Of a DNA stretch of 64,000 nucleotides, positions 43,654 to 53,100 are shown piece after piece (the stretch's first letter is position 1; every line of letters begins with the position of its first letter). The stretch comes from Niastella koreensis GR20-10 (lineage in GTDB: Bacteria; Bacteroidota; Bacteroidia; Chitinophagales; Chitinophagaceae): the NCBI RefSeq assembly GCF_000246855.1, contig NC_016609.1, positions 1,488,001-1,552,000 of the forward strand. Reading direction: 5' to 3'. The notes under the pieces were generated by a model that saw nothing but the letters and a program-made list of their open reading frames with translations, was not told the origin of the DNA and searched no databases. The translations under genes were made by a program, and so were the position numbers.

Positions 43654-45489
43654 ATGAACATAAAAAACTACTTGCTTTTTTTAAGCGTCCTGCTATTCAA
43701 TTGTTTACTTGTCAAAAAATCTGAAGCCCAACAGGCTAAATTACCTACCCAATGGACGAAGGTGGCTATGGAATCGACTGTACCTTTTCAGGAATATCCC
43801 CGTCCCCAGTTGGAGCGAAAGGAATGGCTATGTTTGAATGGAAAATGGGATTACATGGGAGGCAAACAGGTGACCAGTGCTTTAAATCCCATTAAGCCAA
43901 TTAGTTTTAAGGATAAAACAGAAAAGATCTTGGTCCCTTATTGCCCGGAATCTGTACTCTCTGGAATTGAGCGAAACCAGGAAACAAATATGTGGTACCG
44001 CCGCACATTTGAAATTCCTTTGGCCTGGAAAGGTAAGCAGATAATCATCAATTTTGATGCGGTTGACCATGATGCCACCTTATTTGTCAATGGAGAAAAA
44101 GCAGGGTCACATGCCGGCGGTTATAGTTCCTTTCAAATTAATATTACAAGATTTCTACAAGCAGGTACCAATACCATCATTGTTGCTGCCTATGATCCAA
44201 ATGAAGGGAAAACACCCTCTGGTAAAAATGGTCCACGTGGAGACTATACTTTTACCTCAGGGATCTGGCAAAGTGTATGGCTGGAGCCAGTCAATGAACA
44301 TTATATTAGAAATATCCGGCTACTACCCGATATAGCCAACAACCAATTGGAAGTATTTGTTGAGGCCAGGCCTGCTCAAATTAAAGCTACTGCGTTTGAT
44401 GGAAAAAAAGTGGTGAGTGAAATTTCGGGAAGCACCGGAATGAAATTATATATTCCAATAAAAGATCCTAAATTATGGTCTCCCGATAATCCATTCCTGT
44501 ATGATCTTACCATAACGCTGACTGATAATAAAGGCAATATCACGGATGAGGTTCGTAGCTATTTTGGTATGCGTGATATTAAACTGGGTAGTGTTAATGG
44601 GATTATAAGACCACTATTGAATAACCGGTTTGTAATGCAGGTTGGATTACTGGATCAGGGGTATTGGCCTGACGGTATTTTGACAGCTCCAACAGAAGAA
44701 GCCTTACTGTATGACATGGAATTTACTAAAAAGGCTGGTTTTAATTTGATAAGGAAACATATGAAAACGGAGCCTAAAAGATTTTACTATTGGGCAGATA
44801 AGCTAGGTCTATTGGTATGGCAGGATATGCCGGCTATCTGGTATCAACACGAAGATACGGCAAAGACGAGAAGCGTTTTTAGAAAGGAATTAAATGCTAT
44901 GATCGACGATCTTTATAATTCCCCTTCCATCATTACCTGGGTACCATTCAACGAAAACTGGGGCGCATTCGACGTAAAAGAGATTACCGACTGGGTGAAA
45001 AAAATAGATCCTTCAAGACTGGTAAATGGTAATTCCGGGTTTAACAATAACCCTGATTTTCAAAAAGCCGCAGGAGATCCTGGAAACGGAGACTTTGTAG
45101 ATACACATATTTACGTTGGGCCTAATGGTGCTTCTAAACCTGATGGCAAACGAGCGGCATCATTGGGTGAGTTCGGTGGTGTTGGTTTGTTTGTACAGGG
45201 ACATATGTGGCCAGTGGAAAACAATGCTTATGCTTATGAACCCACTAAAGACAGACTAACTGATAGGTACGTATTCTTAATGGACCAGGTGGAGCAACTC
45301 ATGAAATATCAGGGCTTAAGTATTGCAATATATACGCAGACCACCGATGTTGAACACGAAGTAAATGGTATCCTGACTTATGACCGGGCTGTTGAAAAAA
45401 TGGACATTGAAAGGGTTAAAGCAGTGAATAAAGCAGTCATTAAGGCTGGTAATGAGTTAAATCAACAGATGCCACCTGATAGAAAGTAA
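43654..45489 (+). CDS. Glycoside hydrolase family 2 protein (beta-galactosidase/glucuronidase type)
   Basis: A 611-residue exported glycosidase. The ATG at 43654 is chosen since it opens a signal peptide (MNIKNYLLFLSVLLFNCLLV...SEAQQ); the frame is open 31 codons further upstream. A sugar-binding jellyroll (about 30-200; WYRRTFEIPLAWKGKQIIIN, DHDATLFVNGEKAGSHAGGY), an Ig-like domain (about 210-310) and a TIM barrel follow. The acid/base Glu is in WVPFNENWG and the nucleophile Glu in SLGEFGGVG. The last GH2 beta domains are absent, as in short GH2 members. It is not attached to a susC/susD pair; substrate unknown. Confidence 0.88.
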   Translation: MNIKNYLLFLSVLLFNCLLVKKSEAQQAKLPTQWTKVAMESTVPFQEYPRPQLERKEWLCLNGKWDYMGGKQVTSALNPIKPISFKDKTEKILVPYCPESVLSGIERNQETNMWYRRTFEIPLAWKGKQIIINFDAVDHDATLFVNGEKAGSHAGGYSSFQINITRFLQAGTNTIIVAAYDPNEGKTPSGKNGPRGDYTFTSGIWQSVWLEPVNEHYIRNIRLLPDIANNQLEVFVEARPAQIKATAFDGKKVVSEISGSTGMKLYIPIKDPKLWSPDNPFLYDLTITLTDNKGNITDEVRSYFGMRDIKLGSVNGIIRPLLNNRFVMQVGLLDQGYWPDGILTAPTEEALLYDMEFTKKAGFNLIRKHMKTEPKRFYYWADKLGLLVWQDMPAIWYQHEDTAKTRSVFRKELNAMIDDLYNSPSIITWVPFNENWGAFDVKEITDWVKKIDPSRLVNGNSGFNNNPDFQKAAGDPGNGDFVDTHIYVGPNGASKPDGKRAASLGEFGGVGLFVQGHMWPVENNAYAYEPTKDRLTDRYVFLMDQVEQLMKYQGLSIAIYTQTTDVEHEVNGILTYDRAVEKMDIERVKAVNKAVIKAGNELNQQMPPDRK

Positions 45490-45574
45490 TAGTTGATACC
45501 CTCAGGCGATTTTCTCTACTTTCTTTACAAGCCATAAAGCGCGGTATTTACTTTAGCTTTGCACAAAAAAGAAG

Positions 45575-46717
45575 ATGGCATTTTCCGCTTTGGGTTTATC
45601 TGCCCCGTTATTAAAGGCAATAGGCGAACAGTCATTTACACAGCCTACGCCTGTGCAGAAGCAGGCTATTCCTGCGATCTTACAGGGAAAGGATATACTC
45701 GGCATATCTAAAACCGGCTCTGGCAAAACTGCCGGTTATGTATTGCCTATACTGGAATTGTGCCAGCGCCGGGTAGAAAAGAAAGACAGGCACGTGAGGG
45801 TATTGGTAATAGTGCCCACCCGTGAGCTGGCTATACAGGTAAGTGATGTTTGTAAGACCTTCTGCGCCCACCTGCCGAATAAAATAAAAACAATGGCGGT
45901 GTATGGTGGTGTTTCCATCAACCCGCAAATGATGGCCTTGCATGGCATCGAAATATTAATAGCTACACCGGGCCGTTTGCTTGATCTGATAGACCATAAA
46001 GCCGTGCACTTATCACAAGTAGAAATACTGGTGCTGGATGAAGCCGATAAAATGCTGAACCTGGGTTTTAAAGAGGAGATGGATAAAGTGTTTCAGCTGC
46101 TACCGGCCAAACGCCAGAACCTGTTGTTTTCTGCCACTGCCAGTGAAGATATTAAAGATATGCAGCGTCACCTGCTGCACCTGCCGCTAACGATTGAAGT
46201 GGTAGAAGAAGAGCACAGCATTGAATTGATTGAACAACTTGCCTATCATGTAACCGAAGCTCGTAAAGGGCCGCTTTTACGTTACCTGATCAAGAATGAA
46301 GGTATGCAGCAGGTGCTGGTGTTTACCTCTGCCGTAAGAACGGCAGATAACCTTACCGGCAAACTTATCAAAAATGGGATACAGGCAGCTTCTTTGCACG
46401 GCCACTTGAGCCAGACTGGCCGTCTTAAAACGTTGCAACGTTTTAAAGAGGGTAAGTTGCGGGTACTGGTAGCATCTGATCTTGCCTCGCGGGGTATTGA
46501 TATTGAGCAATTGCCAATAGTCATTAACTACGAGTTGCCACGTTCTCCCAAAGATTATATACACCGCATCGGCCGTACCGGCAGGGCAGGCGCTTCGGGC
46601 AGGGCTGTTTCGCTGATCTGTCCTAAAGACCAGCATCATTTTGGCATCATCCAGAAAAAGATGGGGAAAAAAGTAGAGATCCTGGAAAGTGACGATATTA
46701 ATCTGCAGGGTTTTTAA
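45575..46717 (+). CDS. DEAD-box ATP-dependent RNA helicase (RhlE-like)
   Basis: A 380-residue helicase core. Motifs in order: Q motif (FTQPTPVQKQAIPAIL), motif I SKTGSGKT (Ser replaces the usual Ala), Ia PTRELA, Ib TPGRLLD, II DEAD, III SAT, IV VLVFTSAVRTA, V ASRGIDI and VI HRIGRTGRAG. It unwinds RNA duplexes in ribosome assembly or mRNA turnover. There is no basic C-terminal tail, so it is shorter than typical RhlE (about 400-450). It stands alone between GH2 and the desaturase, which is convergent. Confidence 0.93.
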   Translation: MAFSALGLSAPLLKAIGEQSFTQPTPVQKQAIPAILQGKDILGISKTGSGKTAGYVLPILELCQRRVEKKDRHVRVLVIVPTRELAIQVSDVCKTFCAHLPNKIKTMAVYGGVSINPQMMALHGIEILIATPGRLLDLIDHKAVHLSQVEILVLDEADKMLNLGFKEEMDKVFQLLPAKRQNLLFSATASEDIKDMQRHLLHLPLTIEVVEEEHSIELIEQLAYHVTEARKGPLLRYLIKNEGMQQVLVFTSAVRTADNLTGKLIKNGIQAASLHGHLSQTGRLKTLQRFKEGKLRVLVASDLASRGIDIEQLPIVINYELPRSPKDYIHRIGRTGRAGASGRAVSLICPKDQHHFGIIQKKMGKKVEILESDDINLQGF

Positions 46718-46731
46718 TAATTATGCCGGTA

Positions 46732-47484
46732 TTATCGGGAATTTTTTGTTTTATGCTTGTCATTACGCAAAGTAATGATCCGTAACGAGGCCAAAAACCT
46801 GATAACCGGATAAACGGGATCCACTTCATGCCAGCGTTTACCAAAGTTAATCGCACTGGGACTTTTGTGATGATTATTATGATAGGATTCGCCTAACATC
46901 AGAAAGTCAACAGAAAACAGGTTTTGCGAGGTGTTCTTCAATTTGAAATTGGTATATCCATATTTATGGGCAAACCAGTTGATGATAGCTCCATGAAGCG
47001 GCCCCATAACAATTACAAAAGGCAATAACAGCAAACACCAGAGAGATTGGCTTAGCCAAAGAAATATTACCGTATATCCAAGTATCCAGCATATTCGGGA
47101 AAAGGTAGAGTGTGCCCATTTATCAAATGCCGGCCAATCAGGCAAATTTCGGGTAAATTGCTCTTCTACTTCATATTCACCTTTATAGATACTGCTATAG
47201 ATCTGCCTTGTGCGCGCCATCATTTGCAACATATTGCGTGAGTACTCCGGAGAATGGGGGTCTTTTTCGGTATCAGTATAAGCATGGTGCATCCGGTGCA
47301 TGATTGCATAGGCGCGGGGACTTAAATAAGACGAGCCTTGTGTTAGGTAAGTAAAAATATAAAAAGTCCTTTCCCAGAATTTATTCATGGTAAATGCCTG
47401 GTGAGCGGCATACCTGTGTTGAAAAAAGGTTTGGCAAAAAAGAGAAGAATACCAGATTGCAATAAAAATGATCAGCACCCACAT
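46732..47484 (-). CDS. Acyl-CoA/fatty acid desaturase
   Basis: A 250-residue membrane di-iron desaturase. The three His boxes are complete: HRYAAH (about 23-28), HRMHH (about 62-66) and ESYHNNHH (about 199-206). Four hydrophobic segments surround them. The ATG at 47484 is preferred, giving MWVLIIFIAIWYSS as the first membrane helix; a frame open 21 codons further upstream runs into unrelated sequence. It introduces a double bond into membrane acyl chains. In several bacteria light- or cold-response clusters include such a gene; it lies directly beside cluster copy B, but no shared operon is visible. Confidence 0.88.
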   Translation of the reverse strand: MWVLIIFIAIWYSSLFCQTFFQHRYAAHQAFTMNKFWERTFYIFTYLTQGSSYLSPRAYAIMHRMHHAYTDTEKDPHSPEYSRNMLQMMARTRQIYSSIYKGEYEVEEQFTRNLPDWPAFDKWAHSTFSRICWILGYTVIFLWLSQSLWCLLLLPFVIVMGPLHGAIINWFAHKYGYTNFKLKNTSQNLFSVDFLMLGESYHNNHHKSPSAINFGKRWHEVDPVYPVIRFLASLRIITLRNDKHKTKNSR

Positions 47485-47650
47485 AATTTTAATTTTTGAA
47501 ATAGAACATGCGGAAAACTGATTTTTTTCGGAAGAGCCAATACCCACGATTGAAAGTAAAAAAGTAATACGCGAAATCTATCGGACCGCAAGTTACAGCA
47601 AATAACGTTAATGAAATTACAATGCCGGATACCTTTTACTTGTAAGCTTT

Positions 47651-47765
47651 TATTAAACCGTTGACGGCTTCGCACACAGCAGGTAATGCGGTGTCCCAAT
47701 TCCACCAGTACCGGTGAAAGGCGTTGACCCACATAACCATTCGCTCCCGTGATCAGTATATGCAT
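47651..47765 (-). pseudogene. SDR-DUF2867 gene, N-terminal stub (copy B)
   Basis: From an ATG at 47765 the minus strand encodes MHILITGANGYVGQRLSPVL and on to SRQRFN, identical except for one residue to the start of the intact gene of copy A. After 38 codons similarity ends abruptly near 47651 and the frame continues into unrelated DNA. About 440 codons are missing. Confidence 0.88.
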
Positions 47766-47773
47766 AACTTGTT

Positions 47774-47883
47774 TTATTCAGTGAGAAAAGCCTGCCGCCA
47801 GGAATCAGGTTTGGCATAAATTAACCTGGATAGTCATTCGGTCTGGTGATAACTGTCGAGACCCGAACAGGTAAGGGTACCTT
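47774..47883 (-). pseudogene. Flavin reductase-like gene, C-terminal stub (copy B)
   Basis: This 110-bp block is about 85% identical to 37844-37954, the last 36 codons of the flavin reductase gene in copy A (the GTLTCSGLDSYHQTERL region). The 5' part is gone and the block joins directly to the end of tspO copy B. Spacing to the SDR stub is the same 8 bp as in copy A, which shows the same ancestral gene order. Confidence 0.85.
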
Positions 47884-47893
47884 AACAATAGAG

Positions 47894-48364
47894 TTAGTGA
47901 TTGAGGTACCAGACAGAGGCATTCAATACGCTCGCAAAACTTACCCAGGCCAGGTATGGCCATTGCAGGTTGGCCGCTTTGCCTGATACCTGGTAAAACC
48001 GGCGGATCATAAGGATGATGAACAACCACAACAATACAATATCTACGAGGGCAATGCCTGTTAAATGAAAGCGGAAAAACAAAATGCTCCACCAGAAATT
48101 CAATAATAGCTGTATAAGGAACAATATAATGGCATGCTTCTTCTTCTCAGAAGAAGGCTTCCGGAGTACCAGGTAAAAGGAGATGCCCATTAAAATATAC
48201 AATACGGTCCATACAGGGCCAAAAACCGTATTCGGCGGATTAAAAAAAGGTTTTACAAGGCCGGGATACCAGCTTTGTACGTTTTGAATGGTCACATAAG
48301 CGGATACTCCTCCAACTGCCAGCGGCAATCCGATACAAAGCAAGATGGTCAACCATTTATTCAT
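47894..48364 (-). CDS. tspO: TspO/MBR-family membrane protein (copy B)
   Basis: A 156-residue five-helix protein, collinear with copy A (38508-38978) without gaps and differing by scattered conservative changes (for example SWYPGLVKPFFNPP against NWYPGLAKPFFNPP). All family motifs are kept (FGPVWTVLYILMG, LNFWWSILFF, WPYLAWVSF), so this copy has stayed under selection while its neighbours decayed. The SRPBCC gene upstream no longer overlaps it: 25 bp separate them, against a 4-bp overlap in copy A. Confidence 0.92.
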   Translation of the reverse strand: MNKWLTILLCIGLPLAVGGVSAYVTIQNVQSWYPGLVKPFFNPPNTVFGPVWTVLYILMGISFYLVLRKPSSEKKKHAIILFLIQLLLNFWWSILFFRFHLTGIALVDIVLLWLFIILMIRRFYQVSGKAANLQWPYLAWVSFASVLNASVWYLNH

Positions 48365-48389
48365 GTCGGCTCTTTTTTACAATAAAAAC

Positions 48390-48851
48390 TTACCGGCCAT
48401 TGAAAAGGCTATCTATTTGTTGATAGCGGAAATCAAATATGCCTTTCAGTTGTTTTTTTACAAAAACCGCATTGGCCAGTTTTCCAAGGTAGCCCAATGG
48501 AAGTTTATAGTGCACCAGATCACGCATTTCAACACCTCCTGCTTTTTCCTGAAGAAAGTGCTTGTGGTGCCAGAATGCATACGGACCAAAACGTTGTTCA
48601 TCTACAAAATAAGACGCCTCCTGTACATGCGTGATCTCGGTAACCCAGTGCAGTTTGATATTCAGCAATGGCTTCACATAATACTCAATGATCTGTCCCG
48701 GGTACATACGGTCCGAATTTTCTTTGCTGAGCACTTCAAAACCCAGGTAAGCAGGCGTAAGCCGTGCCAAATTATTGGGGTTGCTCATAAATGCCCACAC
48801 CGTGGCCATGTCGGCCCTGATCAATTGGCTCGTTTCTATGGTATATAACAA
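48390..48851 (-). CDS. SRPBCC-family ligand-binding protein (copy B)
   Basis: A 153-residue SRPBCC protein collinear with copy A (LYTIETSQLIRADMATVW, FMSNPNNLARLTPAYLGFEV). It ends four residues earlier, at NGR, because the last codons before tspO differ. The start is placed at TTG 48851, the position equivalent to the GTG of copy A; an ATG at 48914 would extend the protein through the inverted repeat. It is the first gene of the leftward unit in copy B. Ligand unknown. Confidence 0.8.
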   Translation of the reverse strand: MLYTIETSQLIRADMATVWAFMSNPNNLARLTPAYLGFEVLSKENSDRMYPGQIIEYYVKPLLNIKLHWVTEITHVQEASYFVDEQRFGPYAFWHHKHFLQEKAGGVEMRDLVHYKLPLGYLGKLANAVFVKKQLKGIFDFRYQQIDSLFNGR

Positions 48852-48895
48852 ATCTGGCAGGTTTTTATTTTGTCCAACTAATTTAATTAAAAGTT

Positions 48896-48920
48896 GAACA
48901 AAGTTAGTGTACATTTGTTC
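48896..48920. promoter_or_regulatory. Candidate CarH operator in the divergent promoter (copy B)
   Basis: GAACAAA (48896-48902) and TTTGTTC (48914-48920) with the same 11-bp spacer as in copy A. The right arm again overlaps TACATTTG. The dyad is unchanged although flanking bases differ, which argues for function. Confidence 0.65.
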
Positions 48921-48938
48921 TTATTTCAAATTAATTTC

Positions 48939-49205
48939 ATGCAACACCGTGCCAACACAAAATCGCTGACTGGCCTGAAAGGGTTAAATCTGAATGAGAT
49001 GAATATGGACGAGATTGGCGACAATCATTTTCAAACAGCGGCTGATACGCCTATGCGGCCAGACGCTTTTCATATGTGTTTGGCATCGCGTGGCATTCGC
49101 GATACATACTCGGCCACGGTCACAGCTTTCTATGAAGGTCAGTTTGTAAACAACGCCTTAAAAGAAGAATTCCTGCGGTATGCAGGCATGACTACGGTTT
49201 ATTAA
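48939..49205 (+). pseudogene. folE: GTP cyclohydrolase I with large internal deletion (copy B)
   Basis: An 88-codon frame that fuses the FolE N-terminal extension (MDEIGDNHFQTAADTPMRPD) directly to the FolE C-terminus (HMCLASRGIRDTYSATVTAF to the end). Compared with copy A, about 450 bp are missing, including the SHCEHHF zinc site and the GTP-binding region, so the product cannot be an active enzyme. The join is in frame, so a short protein could still be made. It lies 13 bp before carH copy B and may now serve only as a leader. Confidence 0.88.
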
Positions 49206-49218
49206 TTTTACAGTAGTA

Positions 49219-50097
49219 ATGAAACTATACCACATATCAGAACTTGAACAGCTATCGGGTATCAAAGCGCCTACCATTCGTATATGGGAACGTAGATATA
49301 ATCTGATACAACCCGGCCGTACTGAAACCAATATTCGTATGTACGACGACCGGCAGGTACGCAAACTACTTAATGTAGCTACCTTATTGAATAACGGATA
49401 TAAGATCTCGAAGATCGCGGAACTTGATGAAGAAGATATTCATGCCATGGTGCTGGGCTTACAAAATAGCGGCAGTGAAACGGACGAAACAGCCATTGCT
49501 TTTATTAACAGACTGGTGGTAGCCATGCTGGATTTCGATGAGGTAAACTTCGAAATAACTTATACCGCCGCCATAAAACGATACGGACTATTTGATGCCA
49601 TGCTGCAAGTGTTTTACCCACTCCTGCAAAAAATAGGCATTATGTGGACCACTGAGGATGTAACTCCGGTACAGGAGCATTTTGCTTCGGCAGTGATGCG
49701 CAGAAAACTCATGGCAGCTACTGATGCCCTGGAAATAAAAAAGAAGCGGCGGAAGAAGTTTTTATTGTTGTTACCACCGGGTGAATGGCATGAGATTGGC
49801 CTGCTCTTCGCCAATTATATTATTCGTTCAAAGGATATTGAAACCATTTATCTTGGACAGAACGTGCCTTATGAACAGGTAGCTGCCGTATTAGAGAAAA
49901 CAAAGATCTCTCATGTTTTGCTGTTCCTGATCACGCGTCGGGAACAAATCGACATCGCATTTCTGCGCAAAAGCATGCAGCTTCCAAACGATCTGCTACT
50001 TCTTATTGCCTGCAGCGCTGCTGTAACAGGTATATTACAGCGTACTGCCTCCACCCATTTCTTACAATCTCCATTCGATCTTTTGCAACATCTGTAA
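49219..50097 (+). CDS. CarH/LitR-type B12-dependent photoreceptor repressor (copy B)
   Basis: A 292-residue paralogue of the regulator at 40267-41148. The DNA-recognition part is almost unchanged (KLYHISELEQLSGIKAPTIR, WERRYNLIQPGRTE), so both proteins should read the same operator. W-x9-EH (WTTEDVTPVQEH) and E-x-H-x-x-G (GEWHEIG) are intact, so it should bind adenosylcobalamin and respond to light. Most changes lie in the last 40 residues. Two proteins so alike could form mixed tetramers. The gene after it, PFOR, is convergent. Confidence 0.9.
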   Translation: MKLYHISELEQLSGIKAPTIRIWERRYNLIQPGRTETNIRMYDDRQVRKLLNVATLLNNGYKISKIAELDEEDIHAMVLGLQNSGSETDETAIAFINRLVVAMLDFDEVNFEITYTAAIKRYGLFDAMLQVFYPLLQKIGIMWTTEDVTPVQEHFASAVMRRKLMAATDALEIKKKRRKKFLLLLPPGEWHEIGLLFANYIIRSKDIETIYLGQNVPYEQVAAVLEKTKISHVLLFLITRREQIDIAFLRKSMQLPNDLLLLIACSAAVTGILQRTASTHFLQSPFDLLQHL

Positions 50098-50199
50098 GCA
50101 GCCGGATAATTGATCTTTGGAATGAAAACACGCACGCGCGATCTCCTTCGATAAAATATACGACTTATAGTAACAAGCATTTTACGGCATGCAAATCCT

Positions 50200-53100
50200 T
50201 TAACCTACCGGCGCAAACGCTTCCGCCTTCCAGGTAGCCATATTTTCATAGGTCTTCCATCGCAGCATTACCAGTTCCTGCGCTAATTGCATTAACCGGG
50301 CTGCTTCAGTGGCATGCGATGTTGCCAGTGATTTATAACGCGTTTCATTATTGGCATATTCGGCAAAAGGAATGGTGGGTTGGGGTGAATCCAGTACAAA
50401 AGGATTTTTGCCTGCTTCACGGAGTGCCGGGTTGTAACGGATCAAGGGCCAGTAACCACTGGCCACTGCCAGTTGTTGTTGCGTTAACCCCTTTTCCATT
50501 TCTATACCATGTGCAATGCAATGGCTGTAGGCCAGTATCAGGGATGGGCCTTTGTAAGCCTCTGCTTCCCGCATAGCCAACAATGTTTGCTGCGGATTGG
50601 CTCCCATGGCTATTTGTGCAACATATACATTGCCATAGGAGATGGCCTGCATGGCCAGGTCTTTCTTGCCTACTTTTTTACCGGCAGCTGCAAACTTGGC
50701 TGTGGCTGCAGTAGGTGTAGCTTTGGACATTTGCCCGCCTGTATTGGAATATACTTCGGTGTCAAGCACCAGTATATTCACATTGCGGCCTGTAGACAAT
50801 ACATGATCTAACCCGGCAGATCCAATATCATAAGCCCATCCGTCACCACCTATCAGCCACACGCTTCTCTTTACCAGGTGGTCGGCTACGGCCAGCAATT
50901 GAGCTGCCAGCGGATCCCTGTACAGTACCTGTAATTTCTCTTTAAGAACAGTTACCCGGCTGCGTTGTTCCGCTATTTGCGATTCCAGTTGTTGTGGCGC
51001 ATGTAATAACATGTCCACCAGTGCATCATCATTCAGTACGGGCTTCAGCGCATAAAGAAGACTTTGTGCAATGGCCAGTTGTTTGTCGGCAGCCACCCGC
51101 ATACCCAACCCAAATTCTGCATTGTCTTCAAACAGCGAGTTGGACCAGGCCGGGCCCCTGTTGTCTTTATTAACAGACCAGGGCGTAGTAGGCAGGTTAC
51201 CACCATAAATGGAAGAACAACCGGTAGCATTGGCTACCAGCAATCTGTCGCCAAACAATTGGGTCAGCAATTTTATGTAAGGGGTTTCTCCGCAGCCGGC
51301 ACAAGCTCCTGAAAATTCAAATAATGGTTCCAGGAACTGCGCACCTCTTACTGAAGAGAAATCTATGGCTGCCCGGTTATTGACGGGCAGGTTTTCAAAA
51401 AAGCGGATGTATTCCCGTGCAGGCGCCAGTGCCGGCTTGGGCGACATATTAATGGCTTTACGCGTAGCATCTTTAATGTCTATGGCCGGACAGGCCTGTA
51501 CGCAAAGATTGCAACCTGTACAATCTTCCAGGTACACCTGCAGGGTGTAACGTGTTTCAGGAAATCCCCGTGCATTGATATCCGCAGAAGGAAAGTTGTC
51601 TGGTGCCTGGTTGAGGTAGGATTCGTGATAAAATTTCGACCTGATAACACTGTGCGGGCACACAAAGCTGCAATTGCCGCATTGTATGCAACTATCCGGT
51701 TCCCAAACCGGCACAGTATCGGCAATGTTCCTTTTCTCCCATTTGGTAGTACCGCTGGGATAGGTGCCATCGGCAGGCAGCTTGCTCACTGGCAGCAGGT
51801 CTCCTTTACCTGCCAGCAGCATGGCTGTAACTTCCTGTACAAATGCGGGCGCCGCAGTGGAGATGCCGGCTTCCATACACAGTGTTCCGGCAGCCGTCAC
51901 AGGCAGGCTTATCTGTACCAGGTGCGCAAGGCTTTCATCTACTGCCCGGAAGTTTTGTAGTACAATGGCTTCGCCTTTTGCTTCGTAAGATTTGCGGATG
52001 AATTTCTTGATCTGCTCAATGGACTCTGCAGCAGGCAATACGCCTGACAATGCAAAAAAGCAGGTTTGCATAATGGTATTGATACGCTGCCCCAAACCCG
52101 CTGCCGCCGCAACCTGCGAGGCATTGATCACGTACAGCTTCACCTGTTTTTCAATCAATTGTTCCTGTACGTACCGCGGCAGCCGGTCCCACACTTCGGC
52201 TGCAGCATAAGGACTGTTCAGCAGGAAGGTAGCGCCGGGCCGGGCATACTGTAACATATCTGTTTTACTGATGAAATTGTATTTATGACAGGCAATAAAA
52301 TCAGCCTGATCGATGAGCCAGGGGGCATGAACAGGGTCTTTACCAAAGCGCAGGTGCGATACCGTTTGAGTACCCGATTTCCGGGAGTCGTATACAAAAT
52401 ATCCCTGCGCGTAGAGACTGGTTTCTTCGCCAATGATCTTGATGCTGTTTTTGTTGGCGCCTACTGTACCGTCGGCACCCAATCCATAAAAAAGCGCACA
52501 GACCCTGTCTGCCGGCTCAATACGGAAAGAAGGATCGTATGAAAGGCTGGTATGCGATATGTCGTCGTGGATCCCGATGGTAAAGCCATGCATCGGAGCC
52601 GGCTTTTTCAGTTCATCCAGTACCGCTTTGGCCATGGCCGGGGTAAACTCTTTAGAAGATAAACCGTACCGGCCTCCGATAATACGGGGCAGTTTTGCCA
52701 AACGGCCTTCTGTAAAAGCCTGGCATAGATGGGTAACGATGTCCTGGTACAATGGCTCGCCGCCGGCGCCCGGTTCTTTGGTCCGGTCCAGCACCACAAT
52801 TTTTTCTACTGTAGCCGGCAATGCTGCCAGCAGGTGCGCGGCAGAGAAGGGACGGAACAGTCTTACCTGTATTACACCTACCTTTTCGCCTGCCTGTTGC
52901 AATACACGCACTGTTTCTTTCAGCACTTCACCGCCTGAACCCATCACCACAGCTATACGTTCCGCATCTTCATGGCCGTAATACTCAAAAAGACGGTAAC
53001 AGCGACCAGTAAGTTGTCCAAGCTTGTCCATGGCATTTTCCACAATGCCTGGTGCGGCTGCATAGAAAGGATTCACTGTTTCTCTGCCCTGAAAGTAGAC

